Shown here: piece by piece, positions 36,988 to 46,170 of the stretch
Layout of the letters: each line of letters opens with the position of its first letter
Position numbering within the stretch: the stretch's first letter is position 1
DNA from: Methanosarcina sp. DH2
GTDB taxonomy: Archaea > Halobacteriota > Methanosarcinia > Methanosarcinales > Methanosarcinaceae
Direction of reading: 5' to 3'
Length of the DNA stretch: 64,000 bases
Assembly (NCBI RefSeq): GCF_020804225.1
Contig: NZ_WJBI01000001.1
Coordinates: 112,942-176,941, forward strand
Program-made: the position numbers and the translations under genes
Notes under the pieces: model-generated
What the model saw: the letters and a program-made list of their open reading frames with translations, nothing else
Database searches by the model: none
Told to the model about the DNA's origin: nothing

Positions 36988-37519
36988 AAGCTCAAAGGCC
37001 CTTAAGGCAGCACTCCGAAATTCTGGACTGCAGGAAACGTTAATTTCTCAAGTCTGCTTTTCGGAAAACTTCCTTTTTTCAGATTCTTTTATTTTTCTGG
37101 TTTAAAGTTCTACTTATTAACCTATTTTCTTATGCCACACCCTGTTTTTCGGTATATGTTTATTTATTTTCACTCTATCACTTTTATACCTACTAAAAAT
37201 CCTTTTTTTGAAAGCCCTATTTATCTACATAATAAACTATTCTAAAAATTTATTTACACACAAAGGCTTTTATCCTTTGTAGAAATCTCTTATTGGGTGA
37301 GAAGGAGCCTGATTTCCTCAAAAGAAAACGCTGTTCAAATAGACTAAAAGTTAACGGCGAGAACTTCTCTGGACCTTCCGTTCTCGAATTCTGGATTACT
37401 TCCTATCAAAGGTATTCCGATGAATCAAATTTAATATGTCCTCTATTATAAGAATAAAGTTAACGCTGAGAATAAATTTAAGACTTTTATACTCTCTCTT
37501 ACAATTAAAGGTGTCTTTG
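36988..37519. other. Intergenic region
   Basis: About 530 AT-rich bases without a supported gene. Likely terminator of the disaggregatase-like gene (TTTTTTCAGATTCTTTTATTTTTC-type T runs near 37074-37100, in pieces) and promoter of the small gene that follows. Confidence 0.4.
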
Positions 37520-37681
37520 ATGATAATAAATCAACTCGTTCCGGTTATAGAGAAACAATCAACATACAGAATAAAACCTGAACCGGATTATGAATATTGT
37601 TCAAAAGGATTTATATATCAAGCATTAATTAATGATCTGGACCATGCTACGAAAGGAATTTTCGCGCGACTATTTTCATAA
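37520..37681 (+). CDS. Small hypothetical protein (53 aa)
   Basis: ATG 37520 follows AAAGGTG at good spacing. The product (MIINQLVPVIEKQSTY...) is soluble, mixed in charge, and of no family I recognise. The frame is open upstream to 37436 but the ribosome site favours this start. It lies 50 bases before the flippase gene and may be cotranscribed with it. Confidence 0.45.
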   Translation: MIINQLVPVIEKQSTYRIKPEPDYEYCSKGFIYQALINDLDHATKGIFARLFS

Positions 37682-37731
37682 TTTTCTTTAAATAAAAACG
37701 AAAAAGAGGCAGTTCTTTTTAAGGTGATATG

Positions 37732-39201
37732 ATGTCATATCAAAAATTTGCAAGGGATGTTGGCTTTATTGGGACGGTTCAGATACTTACAAGCCTGAGC
37801 ACCTTCTTTTTATTGCCCATTATCACAAAAACCCTTGGAGCATACGATTACGGACTCTGGGCACAGATCAATATTACAGTATCTTTAATTTCCTCTCTTG
37901 CACTTATGGGGCTTTCAATGAGTTTCGTTAGATTCTTATCTTCCGAGACCGATACGAAAAAAATAAGGGAAGCCGTGTACTCAATCCTTTTCTTTGTTAC
38001 AGTATCGGGTTTTCTAGCTTCATTCATGTTATACTTGTTTGCAGAACCACTTGCAACTTTCGGTTTTAAGGACCCTGGAGCAACTTATTTCGTACAGGCA
38101 GGCTCCCTTTTAATTCTTCTGAATGTAATTGAGTCTGTATCCCTTTTTTATTTCAGGGTTTTCAGGCAAATTCAGAAATTCTCTTACTTTACTCTTTTTG
38201 AGACCTTTGGAAAACTGTTATTTATACTGATCTTCCTTAAAATGGGGTACGGACTTCTTGGAGTAATAACTGCCACTCTAATGATTCAGGGTCTGATTTT
38301 TTTAATCTCCCTTATTACCATAGTTTCACAGATAGGGTTTGTTATCCCCCGGTTTACTTACATCAGAGAGTACCTGCAGTTTTCTCTGCCGTTAACTCCG
38401 AATGCACTTATTAGATGGGTTACGGAATCAAGCGACAGATACATGGTTACTTATTTTCTTGGTCTCGGCAGTGTGGGTGTCTACTCTGCAGCGTGTTCAA
38501 TCGGAAACCTTATCCAGCTTTTTGTAAGCCCTCTCCAGCTTATTCTTCTTCCCGAACTCTCAAAGTTATTTGATGAGAATAAGCTGGACGAGGTAAGAAT
38601 CTACATGTCTCATTCTCTGAGGTACTTCCTTATTATCGCCATCCCCGCAGTCTTCGGGCTTTCAGCCCTTGCAAAACCGTTGCTTGGGGTTCTTACCACT
38701 CAGGACTTCATTTCTGGCTGGTTTGTGATCCCTATTATTGCTTTTGCCGGGCTTCTTGCAGGAATATTCCAGATTTTTGTCAATACAATGTTCCTTATAA
38801 AAGAGACGAGGTCTGCTACCTATATTAACATCATTGCCGCAGTTTCAAACGTGCTGATCAATCTTATTCTCATACCATCAGTCGGCATTATCGGTGCTGC
38901 TCTTTCAACTCTCGTCTCTTACTTTTTGATGGCTGTGTTTTGTATTCACATGTCTCTGAAGCATTTTAAACTTGATTTTTATTTTCTGGACATTGCAAAA
39001 AGTATTCTGTCATCAATATCTATGTACTTCTTTATCTCCAGCTTTGCTATCTCAGGCATACTTGAGCTTTTCGAAGCAATAGGGGCAGGCACGTTTATTT
39101 ATCTGGTTGTGATGCTTCTTGTGGGCGGCTTTACAGACCATGAAATGTCTTTAATAAAAAGGTATTTATTCAGGTCAAAGGTGAACCCGAGCAGCAAATA
39201 A
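37732..39201 (+). CDS. Wzx-type polysaccharide flippase (2 of 3)
   Basis: This 489-residue membrane protein has about 14 segments. The start KFARDVGFIGTVQILTSLST, the motif KTLGAYDYGLWAQI and the GSVGVYSAACSIGNL segment fit the polysaccharide-transport flippases. It differs in sequence from the other two (13892-15400 and 49771-51228), so it may carry a different lipid-linked unit. Two ATGs are in tandem; the second (37732) is better spaced from AAGGTG. It is preceded by a small gene and faces the epimerase gene end to end. Confidence 0.9.
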   Translation: MSYQKFARDVGFIGTVQILTSLSTFFLLPIITKTLGAYDYGLWAQINITVSLISSLALMGLSMSFVRFLSSETDTKKIREAVYSILFFVTVSGFLASFMLYLFAEPLATFGFKDPGATYFVQAGSLLILLNVIESVSLFYFRVFRQIQKFSYFTLFETFGKLLFILIFLKMGYGLLGVITATLMIQGLIFLISLITIVSQIGFVIPRFTYIREYLQFSLPLTPNALIRWVTESSDRYMVTYFLGLGSVGVYSAACSIGNLIQLFVSPLQLILLPELSKLFDENKLDEVRIYMSHSLRYFLIIAIPAVFGLSALAKPLLGVLTTQDFISGWFVIPIIAFAGLLAGIFQIFVNTMFLIKETRSATYINIIAAVSNVLINLILIPSVGIIGAALSTLVSYFLMAVFCIHMSLKHFKLDFYFLDIAKSILSSISMYFFISSFAISGILELFEAIGAGTFIYLVVMLLVGGFTDHEMSLIKRYLFRSKVNPSSK

Positions 39202-39488
39202 TCAGTCCTGTGTTCTCTGCAGTGGGTAGTATAAATTAGCGCTATTTTCGGCTTTTGAATAAATCATCGGTCTGTTATTCCCAGTGCTTGCAGACCTTTT
39301 AATCGCTCCTCTTTCTACATTCATGTTGTTTTTTTCACTTTACGAAGCAAGTTCTCTGGAATTTTAAAAAGGATCATTTCTCTACTTATTTTCTGTATAT
39401 CTCCTGGATATTTATATAAAAAAATTGAGTTAAGGGGAGTTGAACCGGATATTATTCTCGAAAATGCTATTGTCTTCGGATACAAATC

Positions 39489-40439
39489 TTATTTTCCGGC
39501 AATCAGTACCCTTGCTGTATCTCTTATGCTTTTCTCTGAGGTATAAGCAGTTCTCCATCCCATAGATTTTAATTTTTCAATATCTAGTCTCATCCTTGGC
39601 ACATCCCCTTTCCATCCCCTGCTCCCGCCGGTATATGCGAACTCTACTTCAGAAAGCCCCATCTCTTCCGTGACGACTTTTCCTATCCCTGTAGCACTGA
39701 TAGTGTCTTCGGACCCGATATTGAATATATTTACTTCTTCTTTGCTTTCCTCTATTGCAAAAATGATTGCATCAACACATTCCGATACGTGAAGGTATGA
39801 TTTTTCCTGCTTTCCGTCCCCTAGAATCTCGAGCTTGCAGGGATCTTCTTTCAGCTTCTTTATGAAATCAACGGTAATTCCATGCGTGCTGCGGGGCCCG
39901 ACAATATTTGCAAACCGGAAAATCCACGCCTGCATGTCGAAGGTATGTGAGTATGAAGTGATGAGAGCTTCACAGGCAAGCTTTGAGGCACCATAGAGAG
40001 ATATAGGGATAAGAGGCCCGTAACCCTCAGGAGTGGGCATAACGCTTGCTTCCCCGTAGACCGTAGACGTGGAGGTAAATGCAATTCTTTTTGCACTGCC
40101 TTTTCTCATAGCTTCGAGGAGGTTGTAGGTTGCCAGGATGTTCTGGTCAAAATGAACTCTCGTATCCGAAGCTCCAAGTTTGACGTCAGGGTTTGCGGCT
40201 ACATGGTATACCATGTCAACATCCTTACAGACACTTTCTATAGCTTCAGGATCAAGAAGGTCTCCTTTTACAAGAAAGAAATCCGGGTTTTTAAGATGGT
40301 GTTCTATAAATTCCATCTTACCGGAACTCAGGTTGTCGAAAACAAGGACTCTGTTTCCTCTTTCCATCAGATGGTCGACAAGATGACTCCCGATGAAACC
40401 GGCCCCTCCGGTTACAAGTATTCTGTTCTTTGCAGGCAT
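39489..40439 (-). CDS. UDP-sugar 4-epimerase-like (NAD-dependent epimerase)
   Basis: This 316-residue extended short-chain reductase has NAD site LVTGGAGFIGSH, the TSTSTVYGE segment and the catalytic YGASK (Tyr about 148). A FRFANIVGPRSTHG stretch is seen in UDP-glucose/UDP-GlcNAc 4-epimerases. It may make UDP-galactose or UDP-GalNAc; substrate cannot be told from sequence. ATG 40439 (MPAKNR) follows GAGGATC and is preferred to TTG 40451. It is divergent from galU (195 bases between starts), so the precursor genes may share control. Confidence 0.83.
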   Translation of the reverse strand: MPAKNRILVTGGAGFIGSHLVDHLMERGNRVLVFDNLSSGKMEFIEHHLKNPDFFLVKGDLLDPEAIESVCKDVDMVYHVAANPDVKLGASDTRVHFDQNILATYNLLEAMRKGSAKRIAFTSTSTVYGEASVMPTPEGYGPLIPISLYGASKLACEALITSYSHTFDMQAWIFRFANIVGPRSTHGITVDFIKKLKEDPCKLEILGDGKQEKSYLHVSECVDAIIFAIEESKEEVNIFNIGSEDTISATGIGKVVTEEMGLSEVEFAYTGGSRGWKGDVPRMRLDIEKLKSMGWRTAYTSEKSIRDTARVLIAGK

Positions 40440-40633
40440 AAAGATCCTCAAATAATCTTCCTCTCCCTATTAATATTTTGCACTGTTTTCGGAAAATACT
40501 ATGACTCCTTTCCTCTGCTCTATTGGTCTCTATACAGGAATAAAGGGAAAAATTAAAGAAATAGGGTGAAGAGTATTTTAACTCAGAAGAACATATCTTT
40601 ACAGAATTTTTTCCATTCTTCGGAGTGTCTATC

Positions 40634-41542
40634 TTGAAAGTAAAAAAAGCAGTTATCCCTGCAGCAGGTCTAGGAACCCGGTTTCTTCCTGCCACCAAAT
40701 CCATGCCAAAGGAAATGCTTCCGATCATTGACACACCTGTGATCCAGTATGTTGTAGAGGAAGCTATTGCTTCGGGAATCGAAGACATTATAATTATTAC
40801 AGGCAGAGGCAAGAGAGCAATTGAGGATTACTTCGACGATTCTCCTGAACTTGAGATGCACCTTGCAAAAAAGCACAATGCGGAACTTCTTAAACTAGTT
40901 CGGGACGTTTCCTCTCTTGTTGATATCCATTATATTCGCCAGAAAGAGCCTAATGGGCTTGGAGACGCAGTTCTCAGGGCAGAGAACCATATCGGAGATG
41001 AGCCTTTTGCAGTCCTTCTCGGAGATGATATTATCGTCAATAATAAACCCTGCACTGCCCAGCTCATTGAGAATTTTGAGAAATATGGAAGGTCAACAAT
41101 AGCAGTTGAAGAGGTGCCTTACGAAAAGCTGAGCAGCTACGGAATTATAAAGGGTAAGCCTCTTGATGATTCTCTATACGTGCTTGAAGACATAGTGGAA
41201 AAACCAGCACCTGAAGATGCTCCTTCCAATATAGGGGCAATCGGACGCTATGTCTTCACTCCGGAAATTTTTGATTGTATAAAGAAAGCCGGAACAGGTG
41301 TTGGAAGTGAGATACAGCTCACAGATGGTATCAGACTCCTGAATAAATCCCAGATGATCTACGCCTGCAGGTTTAAAGGAAAAAGGTTCGACACCGGAGA
41401 CAGGCTTGGATACGTAAAGTGCATAGTGGATTTTGCCATTCAAAATGAAAACCTTAGAGATGATATATTTGAGTACCTGCGGGAAATCCTGGCAGTTGAA
41501 AAGGTTCCTGCAAAAAAGATTCCGGCAGAATTGAAAGAGTGA
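40634..41542 (+). CDS. galU: UTP-glucose-1-phosphate uridylyltransferase
   Basis: This 302-residue nucleotidyltransferase starts VKKAVIPAAGLGTRFLPATK with the SMPKEMLP motif, all hallmarks of GalU. LLGDDIIV holds the metal-binding aspartates and VEKPAPEDAPSNIGAIGRY is the sugar-binding loop. It makes UDP-glucose, the substrate of the ugd product encoded next door. TTG 40634 is chosen since CGGAGTG lies eight bases before; GTG 40625 is an alternative. It is convergent with ugd. Confidence 0.93.
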   Translation: MKVKKAVIPAAGLGTRFLPATKSMPKEMLPIIDTPVIQYVVEEAIASGIEDIIIITGRGKRAIEDYFDDSPELEMHLAKKHNAELLKLVRDVSSLVDIHYIRQKEPNGLGDAVLRAENHIGDEPFAVLLGDDIIVNNKPCTAQLIENFEKYGRSTIAVEEVPYEKLSSYGIIKGKPLDDSLYVLEDIVEKPAPEDAPSNIGAIGRYVFTPEIFDCIKKAGTGVGSEIQLTDGIRLLNKSQMIYACRFKGKRFDTGDRLGYVKCIVDFAIQNENLRDDIFEYLREILAVEKVPAKKIPAELKE

Positions 41543-41646
41543 AGAATAAAAGAACCGGATAACAGAAGAAGCATCAGGTAAGGTCAGTTAAAGAAGAGAT
41601 AATCCTAAGAATATGTGAAAAATGGGGGCAGTAAGCCTGCCGGTTT

Positions 41647-42930
41647 TCACCAGCAGAGTCCCTCATAGTCCACATCTTTCGCTTTAATTACCCGCCTTCC
41701 GTCAATGACAATTTTTCTTTTCATGCCCTTGAACTCGGAGTCGAGATTCCTGAATTCGTCCCATTCCGTCATCACAAGACAGGCTTCTGCATCTTTAAGC
41801 GCATCTGAGGCCTTATCAAAATATTCGATTGCAGGAAAGACCCGTTTCATGTTTTCTGCTGCCATGGGGTCATAAACCGAAACTCGGGCCCCAAGCCTGA
41901 GAAGTTCAGCAATGACAGGGATTGACCTTGATTCTCTTATATCGTCCGTTTCGTTTTTAAAGGCAAGGCCAAGGACTGCAATCTTTCTGCCCTCAGGGTT
42001 TCCTATTTTCTTCTGCAGAATTTCAGTCATAAAAAGGGGTTGCCTTTCATTTACGGCTATTACGGACTCAAGGAGCACAGGAGAGTATCCTATTGCTTTT
42101 GCTTTTCCTATAAGCGCTTTTACATCTTTGGGGAAACAGGATCCTCCAAAGCCTGCCCCTGAGTTCAGGAACTTCGGGGAAATCCTGAAATCCTTCCCTA
42201 CAGCTTCCATAACCTCATAAGTATCGATCCCCAGCTTTTTGCAAATATTTCCTATTTCATTGGCGAAGGAGATCTTGGTTGCAAGCAGGGAGTTATTTGC
42301 GTATTTTATCATCTCTGCAGTTGCCGGACCTGTACGTGTGACCTCACATTCAAAGGTCCGGTAGAGTTCCGAAACGAGGTCTCCAGATCGCCTGTCAATT
42401 GCCCCGATTACTATTTTATCAGGATTCATGAAGTCCTGGACTGCTTTTCCTTCCCTCAAGAATTCCGGGTTCATTGCGACACCGAAATCTCTTCCGGCTT
42501 TCTTTCCTGATGCTTCCTCAAGGATCGGGAGGACAAATTTTTCTGTTGTTTCAGGAACTACAGTGCTTTTTACTACCACTACATGGTAGCCTTCTTTATT
42601 TGCCAGGACTGAGCCGATACTTGCTGCTGCCGCCCGGACAATTGAAAGGTCTATAGTCCCATCTTCTGCCGAAGGTGTTCCTACACAGATAAATGAAATA
42701 TCGGTTTCATTGACTGCAAATTCATAATCAGTAGTCGCTATGAGCCTTTTTCCTGCATATTTTCGCAAAAGCTCTTCAAGTCCTTCTTCATAAATCGGGG
42801 GAATGCCTGCGTTTATCTGCTCCGTTTTTTTACTGTCAATATCTACACAGATGACTTCGTGTCCTACTTCTGCAAAGCAGGCTGCAGTAACTGAACCCAC
42901 ATATCCTGAACCTATAACAGAAACTTTCAT
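41647..42930 (-). CDS. ugd: UDP-glucose 6-dehydrogenase
   Basis: This 427-residue enzyme has NAD motif VIGSGYVGSVTAACFAEVGH, the SFICVGTPS loop, KYANNSLLATKISFANE and the catalytic Cys in GFGGSCFPKD (about 262), the standard UDP-glucose dehydrogenase set. It turns UDP-glucose into UDP-glucuronic acid with two NAD. UDP-GlcA is the uronic acid donor needed for chondroitin-like polymers. A TATA box lies about 120 bases upstream (43046-43056 on the minus strand). It is convergent with galU. Confidence 0.93.
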   Translation of the reverse strand: MKVSVIGSGYVGSVTAACFAEVGHEVICVDIDSKKTEQINAGIPPIYEEGLEELLRKYAGKRLIATTDYEFAVNETDISFICVGTPSAEDGTIDLSIVRAAAASIGSVLANKEGYHVVVVKSTVVPETTEKFVLPILEEASGKKAGRDFGVAMNPEFLREGKAVQDFMNPDKIVIGAIDRRSGDLVSELYRTFECEVTRTGPATAEMIKYANNSLLATKISFANEIGNICKKLGIDTYEVMEAVGKDFRISPKFLNSGAGFGGSCFPKDVKALIGKAKAIGYSPVLLESVIAVNERQPLFMTEILQKKIGNPEGRKIAVLGLAFKNETDDIRESRSIPVIAELLRLGARVSVYDPMAAENMKRVFPAIEYFDKASDALKDAEACLVMTEWDEFRNLDSEFKGMKRKIVIDGRRVIKAKDVDYEGLCW

Positions 42931-43045
42931 AGTTTAATCCTCCTTCTCGGAAATTGAACAGGTAATCGATTCCAATTCTTATTTATTTTTTGATAGACTG
43001 TTTCTCTTTACAATTCCTGGTCTCTAAAAGTCCCCACTTTCAGGC

Positions 43046-43056
43046 TTTTATATACT
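43046..43056 (-). promoter_or_regulatory. TATA box upstream of ugd
   Basis: Read on the minus strand this is GTATATAAAAG, a canonical archaeal TATA box, about 115 bases before the ugd ATG. Confidence 0.5.
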
Positions 43057-43079
43057 TCTCCTTTTCGTGTCGGTTTGAA

Positions 43080-43089
43080 TATTTATATA
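43080..43089 (+). promoter_or_regulatory. TATA box upstream of the small membrane protein
   Basis: TATTTATATAG lies about 85 bases before the GTG start at 43172, back to back with the ugd box. Confidence 0.45.
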
Positions 43090-43171
43090 GTTTGACAGTT
43101 TATAGGTTTCTATAGTTATAATTTAGTACATGTTCTAACAATACCTTTACCGATAAGTTGGGGGATTTGTA

Positions 43172-43462
43172 GTGCTTTCAATGCTGCTCCTGGGTACAGA
43201 AGAGCTTACTCTGGGAACTAGTTTTCCCGGTTCAGGCATATGTTTTGTTTACACGGACTTTGGAATTCCTGGATATTACCGGATAACTGTTCTGGGATTA
43301 ATTGTTCTTCTGGGGATGAAGGAAATGCTTCTGGTTTCCAGAAAAGAAGATCATTTTTCAATCGATTCTATTGATATGGGGATATACCCACTGTTGATAT
43401 GTTTTGTTGCGAATTTCCTCTTTGCAGGCCTGGAAATTATTTTTACAGGGTTAACCCCCTAA
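43172..43462 (+). CDS. Small membrane protein (paralogue of 22737-22934)
   Basis: This 96-residue protein has two membrane segments (YRITVLGLIVLLGMKEMLL and MGIYPLLICFVANFLFAGL) joined by a charged loop. The second half matches the family signature seen at 22737 (N/D-MGI-PLL). GTG 43172 follows TTGGGGGAT. Unknown function; both paralogues sit at edges of sugar-gene blocks. Confidence 0.65.
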   Translation: MLSMLLLGTEELTLGTSFPGSGICFVYTDFGIPGYYRITVLGLIVLLGMKEMLLVSRKEDHFSIDSIDMGIYPLLICFVANFLFAGLEIIFTGLTP

Positions 43463-43730
43463 ACTCTTTAATTTTTTACTTTTTAGCTATTTTCTTTCGC
43501 TCTTCCAGAACAGGTTTTCCTGCTGAAATATTACGGAGTAATAACAGGTATTTATTTGTTTGTGAAGCTGAAATAATTGGAATTACCTGAATTTTTATTT
43601 TGTTACATACTTTAGTTCAGAATCTTAGTTTCCAAAACTATTTATTTACAAACTATTTATCTTCTAAGCATAATAGTATTTGTTAGTAATCCTATCAGAA
43701 TCAAAAATTTAAGTTTAAGGAGGCGCTGTA

Positions 43731-43881
43731 ATGGGGTGGGGCCATAGCCGAGGGGGTCGGAGCCGCCGTCATCCTGTTGTCAGCTCAGGGGACATTTAAG
43801 GATATTAAATCTAACAGTAGGGTTCGGAAAAAGGGACTTAGGAAGAACCAGGGTCCAGCTGACTGCTTCTCTGATATATGA
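43731..43881 (+). other. GC-rich structured or frameshifted element
   Basis: A perfect ribosome site AAGGAGG (43717-43723) precedes ATG 43731. That frame gives only 22 residues. The next frame, with one G fewer in the GGGG run, would read MGGAIAEGVGAAVILLSA, a good membrane helix, and continue to TGA 43879. The DNA can also fold: GTCAGCT (43779-43785) with AGCTGAC (43857-43863) enclosing GGTTC (43821-43825) with GAACC (43845-43849). It is much more GC-rich than its flanks. It may be a decayed small gene or an RNA. Confidence 0.35.
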
Positions 43882-44047
43882 AGTAGAAGACTCCCTGATT
43901 CTCGAAAATATCTTGCCTTATCTGTTTGAGGATTTGGCATTTAAATTCGTTTCTTACCTTCCTTTCTACCGTTTTCCCATAAGAAGAGCTGTTATTTTTT
44001 CCCTGGGTGTAGCATTTATAAGTGGGAATCAGTTAGGAGTGAAAATC

Positions 44048-45121
44048 TTGAGGGTCATTGTTGATATAGGGCATCCAGCCCACGTTCATTTTTTTAAAAA
44101 TACTATATGGAGTCTTGAAAAAAAAGGACACCAGGTTATGGTTGTCTCAAGGGATAAAGATGTTGTAATAAAATTATTAGATGCCTATAAAATCCCGCAT
44201 ACAGTGTTAAGTACGGTTAAACAGGGCAAGGTCCACCTTTTTGAAGAACTGTTCATAAGAGAGTGTAAACTTTATAATATCGCCCGCCAGTTTAATCCAG
44301 ATCTCATTATGGGCATTCTTTCTCCTCCTGTTGCTCATGTTGCCTGGGCACTGGGTAAAAAGTCCATAATTTTTAATGACACTGAACATGCAGAAATAGC
44401 TCAGAAAGCGACCTATCCGTTTTGTGACATTATCTGTACGCCTACATCCTTTAAAAATGATGCCGGAAAAAAGCAGATCAAGTACAGCGGTTATCATGAA
44501 CTGGCATATCTTCATCCCGCCTATTTCTCTCCGAATCCTGAGGTCTTGCGGGAACTCGGTGTGGAGGTTGGCGAACCTTTCGTAATCCTGCGCTTTATTT
44601 CATGGGGAGCACACCATGATGTAGGACAGCATGGGATTAATAATAAGATTGCACTTATTCAGGAACTTGAAAAATTCGGGAAGGTCTTCATTTCTTCCGA
44701 AGGAAAACTGGCAGAAGAATTTGACCGGTATAGAATCCGAGTTCCCCCAGAAAAAATCCATAGCCTACTTTATTATGCTACACTATGTGTCGGTGAGGGA
44801 GCAACTATGGCTGTCGAAAGCGCAATCCTTGGAACCCCCTCTATATATGTCTCCTCTCTTGCGGGAACCATGGGAAACTTTTTGGAACTCGAGCAGAAAT
44901 ATAGTCTGCTTTTCAATTACAGCGATTCGGAAGCTGCCCTGATAAAGGCTGTAGAACTTCTCAAGGATCCTGGGCTTAAGAATACCTGGAGCTTCAAGAG
45001 AGATGTCCTTCTCAGGGATAAAATCAACGTAACAGAATTCATGGTAAGCCTCATAGAGGGGCTTCCTGGAAAAAAATCCGGGATTTCCGTATCCACGGTT
45101 TCGGATGAGAGCTATGCATGA
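44048..45121 (+). CDS. DUF354 GT-B-like protein
   Basis: This 357-residue protein has the DUF354 start RVIVDIGHPAHVHFFKN and the late motif GEGATMAVESAILGTPSIY of MurG/UDP-GlcNAc 2-epimerase-fold enzymes. It probably binds a UDP-amino sugar and acts as a transferase or epimerase; the family is poorly characterised. TTG 44048 is chosen because AGGAGTGA lies seven bases before and relatives begin there; GTG 44039 is an alternative. The frame is open back to 43913 but that part is not conserved-looking. First gene of a five-gene operon; it overlaps the next gene. Confidence 0.8.
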   Translation: MRVIVDIGHPAHVHFFKNTIWSLEKKGHQVMVVSRDKDVVIKLLDAYKIPHTVLSTVKQGKVHLFEELFIRECKLYNIARQFNPDLIMGILSPPVAHVAWALGKKSIIFNDTEHAEIAQKATYPFCDIICTPTSFKNDAGKKQIKYSGYHELAYLHPAYFSPNPEVLRELGVEVGEPFVILRFISWGAHHDVGQHGINNKIALIQELEKFGKVFISSEGKLAEEFDRYRIRVPPEKIHSLLYYATLCVGEGATMAVESAILGTPSIYVSSLAGTMGNFLELEQKYSLLFNYSDSEAALIKAVELLKDPGLKNTWSFKRDVLLRDKINVTEFMVSLIEGLPGKKSGISVSTVSDESYA

Positions 45122-46154
45122 TTTACTGAAGCAAAAAGCGGAAGTATGGGATCTTTTTTCCCGAAAAGAAGAGTATTCGTCCGAAAAGCTCGATGACCAC
45201 GGGCGCTTCCTTTTCGCTGAGAAAGATCTCAGAAATGCCTCTGAGCCTGAGGTCTCCAGATACCTGATAGAACAGGGGATGGAAGTTGAATTCCCGGAAA
45301 ACAAAACTTTTGCTGTATGTTTAACCCATGATATGGATGATATTTATCCTCCTCTTTCCCACAGCCTTCTGTCCTCAGCCTGCTGCCTGAAAAGTATGGA
45401 TTTCCGGGGTTCGGTAGCTCAGTTTCTCTGGAAGTTTCGGGGACCTGAGCACTCGCCTTACCTTAATTTTTCCGAAATCATGGATCTTGAGGCAGGTTTT
45501 GGAGCAAAGTCTTCTTTTTACTTCATTGCCAGCAGAGAAGACCCTAAAAGGTTCAGATATGACATAGAGGATGTAGAAAGCTATGTGGGGGAAGTTTCTG
45601 ATAGAGGGTGGGAAGCTGGTCTGCATGGCGGTTACTATTCATATGACAACCCTGAAGCGTTAAAAAATGAGAAAGAAAGGCTCGAAAAAGTCCTGGGTAA
45701 AAAAGTCCTGGGTTTTCGCAACCATTACCTCAGGTTCAAAACTCCGGAAACCTGGGAACTGCTGGCAGATGCGGGTTTCGGCTACGATTCAACTTTTGGA
45801 TACAGTGATTCCGTTGGCTTCAGAAACGGCATGTGCCACCCTTTCAGACCATATAACCTGAACAAAAACCGGGAGATAAACATCCTGGAAATTCCACTTA
45901 CTGTAATGGATGTCGCTCTTTTCAAAGTTTCCAGGTCTTTTGAGGAATCCTGGAGATGCACAAAGGATCTGATAGATACAACAGCAAGGTTCAATGGAGT
46001 TATTACCCTGCTGTGGCATAATTTCGTTTTCGGGTGCAGCTTCCGAAAAGACTGGATTAAACTCTACGAAAAAGCATTGCAGTACTGTTCCGATAAAGGT
46101 GCATGGATGACAAGCGGAGAAGAGATTTACAGGTGGTGGGAGAATAAATTCTGA
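45114..46154 (+). CDS. Polysaccharide deacetylase-like protein (2 of 3), altered metal site
   Basis: This 346-residue paralogue of 16347-17393 and 53494-54531 has CLTHDMDD, YRNHFLRF-like FRNHYLRF, CHPFRPYN and LLWHNF. The motif 2 reads LHGGYYSYD, so the second metal-binding-type histidine of LHGGH is tyrosine here. It may be inactive or use another ligand. ATG 45114 aligns with the paralogue starts (twelve residues before WDLF) and overlaps the DUF354 gene by eight bases. Its stop abuts a GT2 gene with no standard start codon. Confidence 0.8.
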   Translation: MHDLLKQKAEVWDLFSRKEEYSSEKLDDHGRFLFAEKDLRNASEPEVSRYLIEQGMEVEFPENKTFAVCLTHDMDDIYPPLSHSLLSSACCLKSMDFRGSVAQFLWKFRGPEHSPYLNFSEIMDLEAGFGAKSSFYFIASREDPKRFRYDIEDVESYVGEVSDRGWEAGLHGGYYSYDNPEALKNEKERLEKVLGKKVLGFRNHYLRFKTPETWELLADAGFGYDSTFGYSDSVGFRNGMCHPFRPYNLNKNREINILEIPLTVMDVALFKVSRSFEESWRCTKDLIDTTARFNGVITLLWHNFVFGCSFRKDWIKLYEKALQYCSDKGAWMTSGEEIYRWWENKF

Positions 46155-46170
46155 TCCTAAAAGGAATTAT

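Noticed and set aside
43731-43880. Possible SRP RNA Alu-like domain (GCCGAGGGGGTCGG then CCTGTTGT)
   Set aside because: The resemblance is limited and no S-domain follows, so it cannot be called SRP RNA; kept only as an unexplained structured element.
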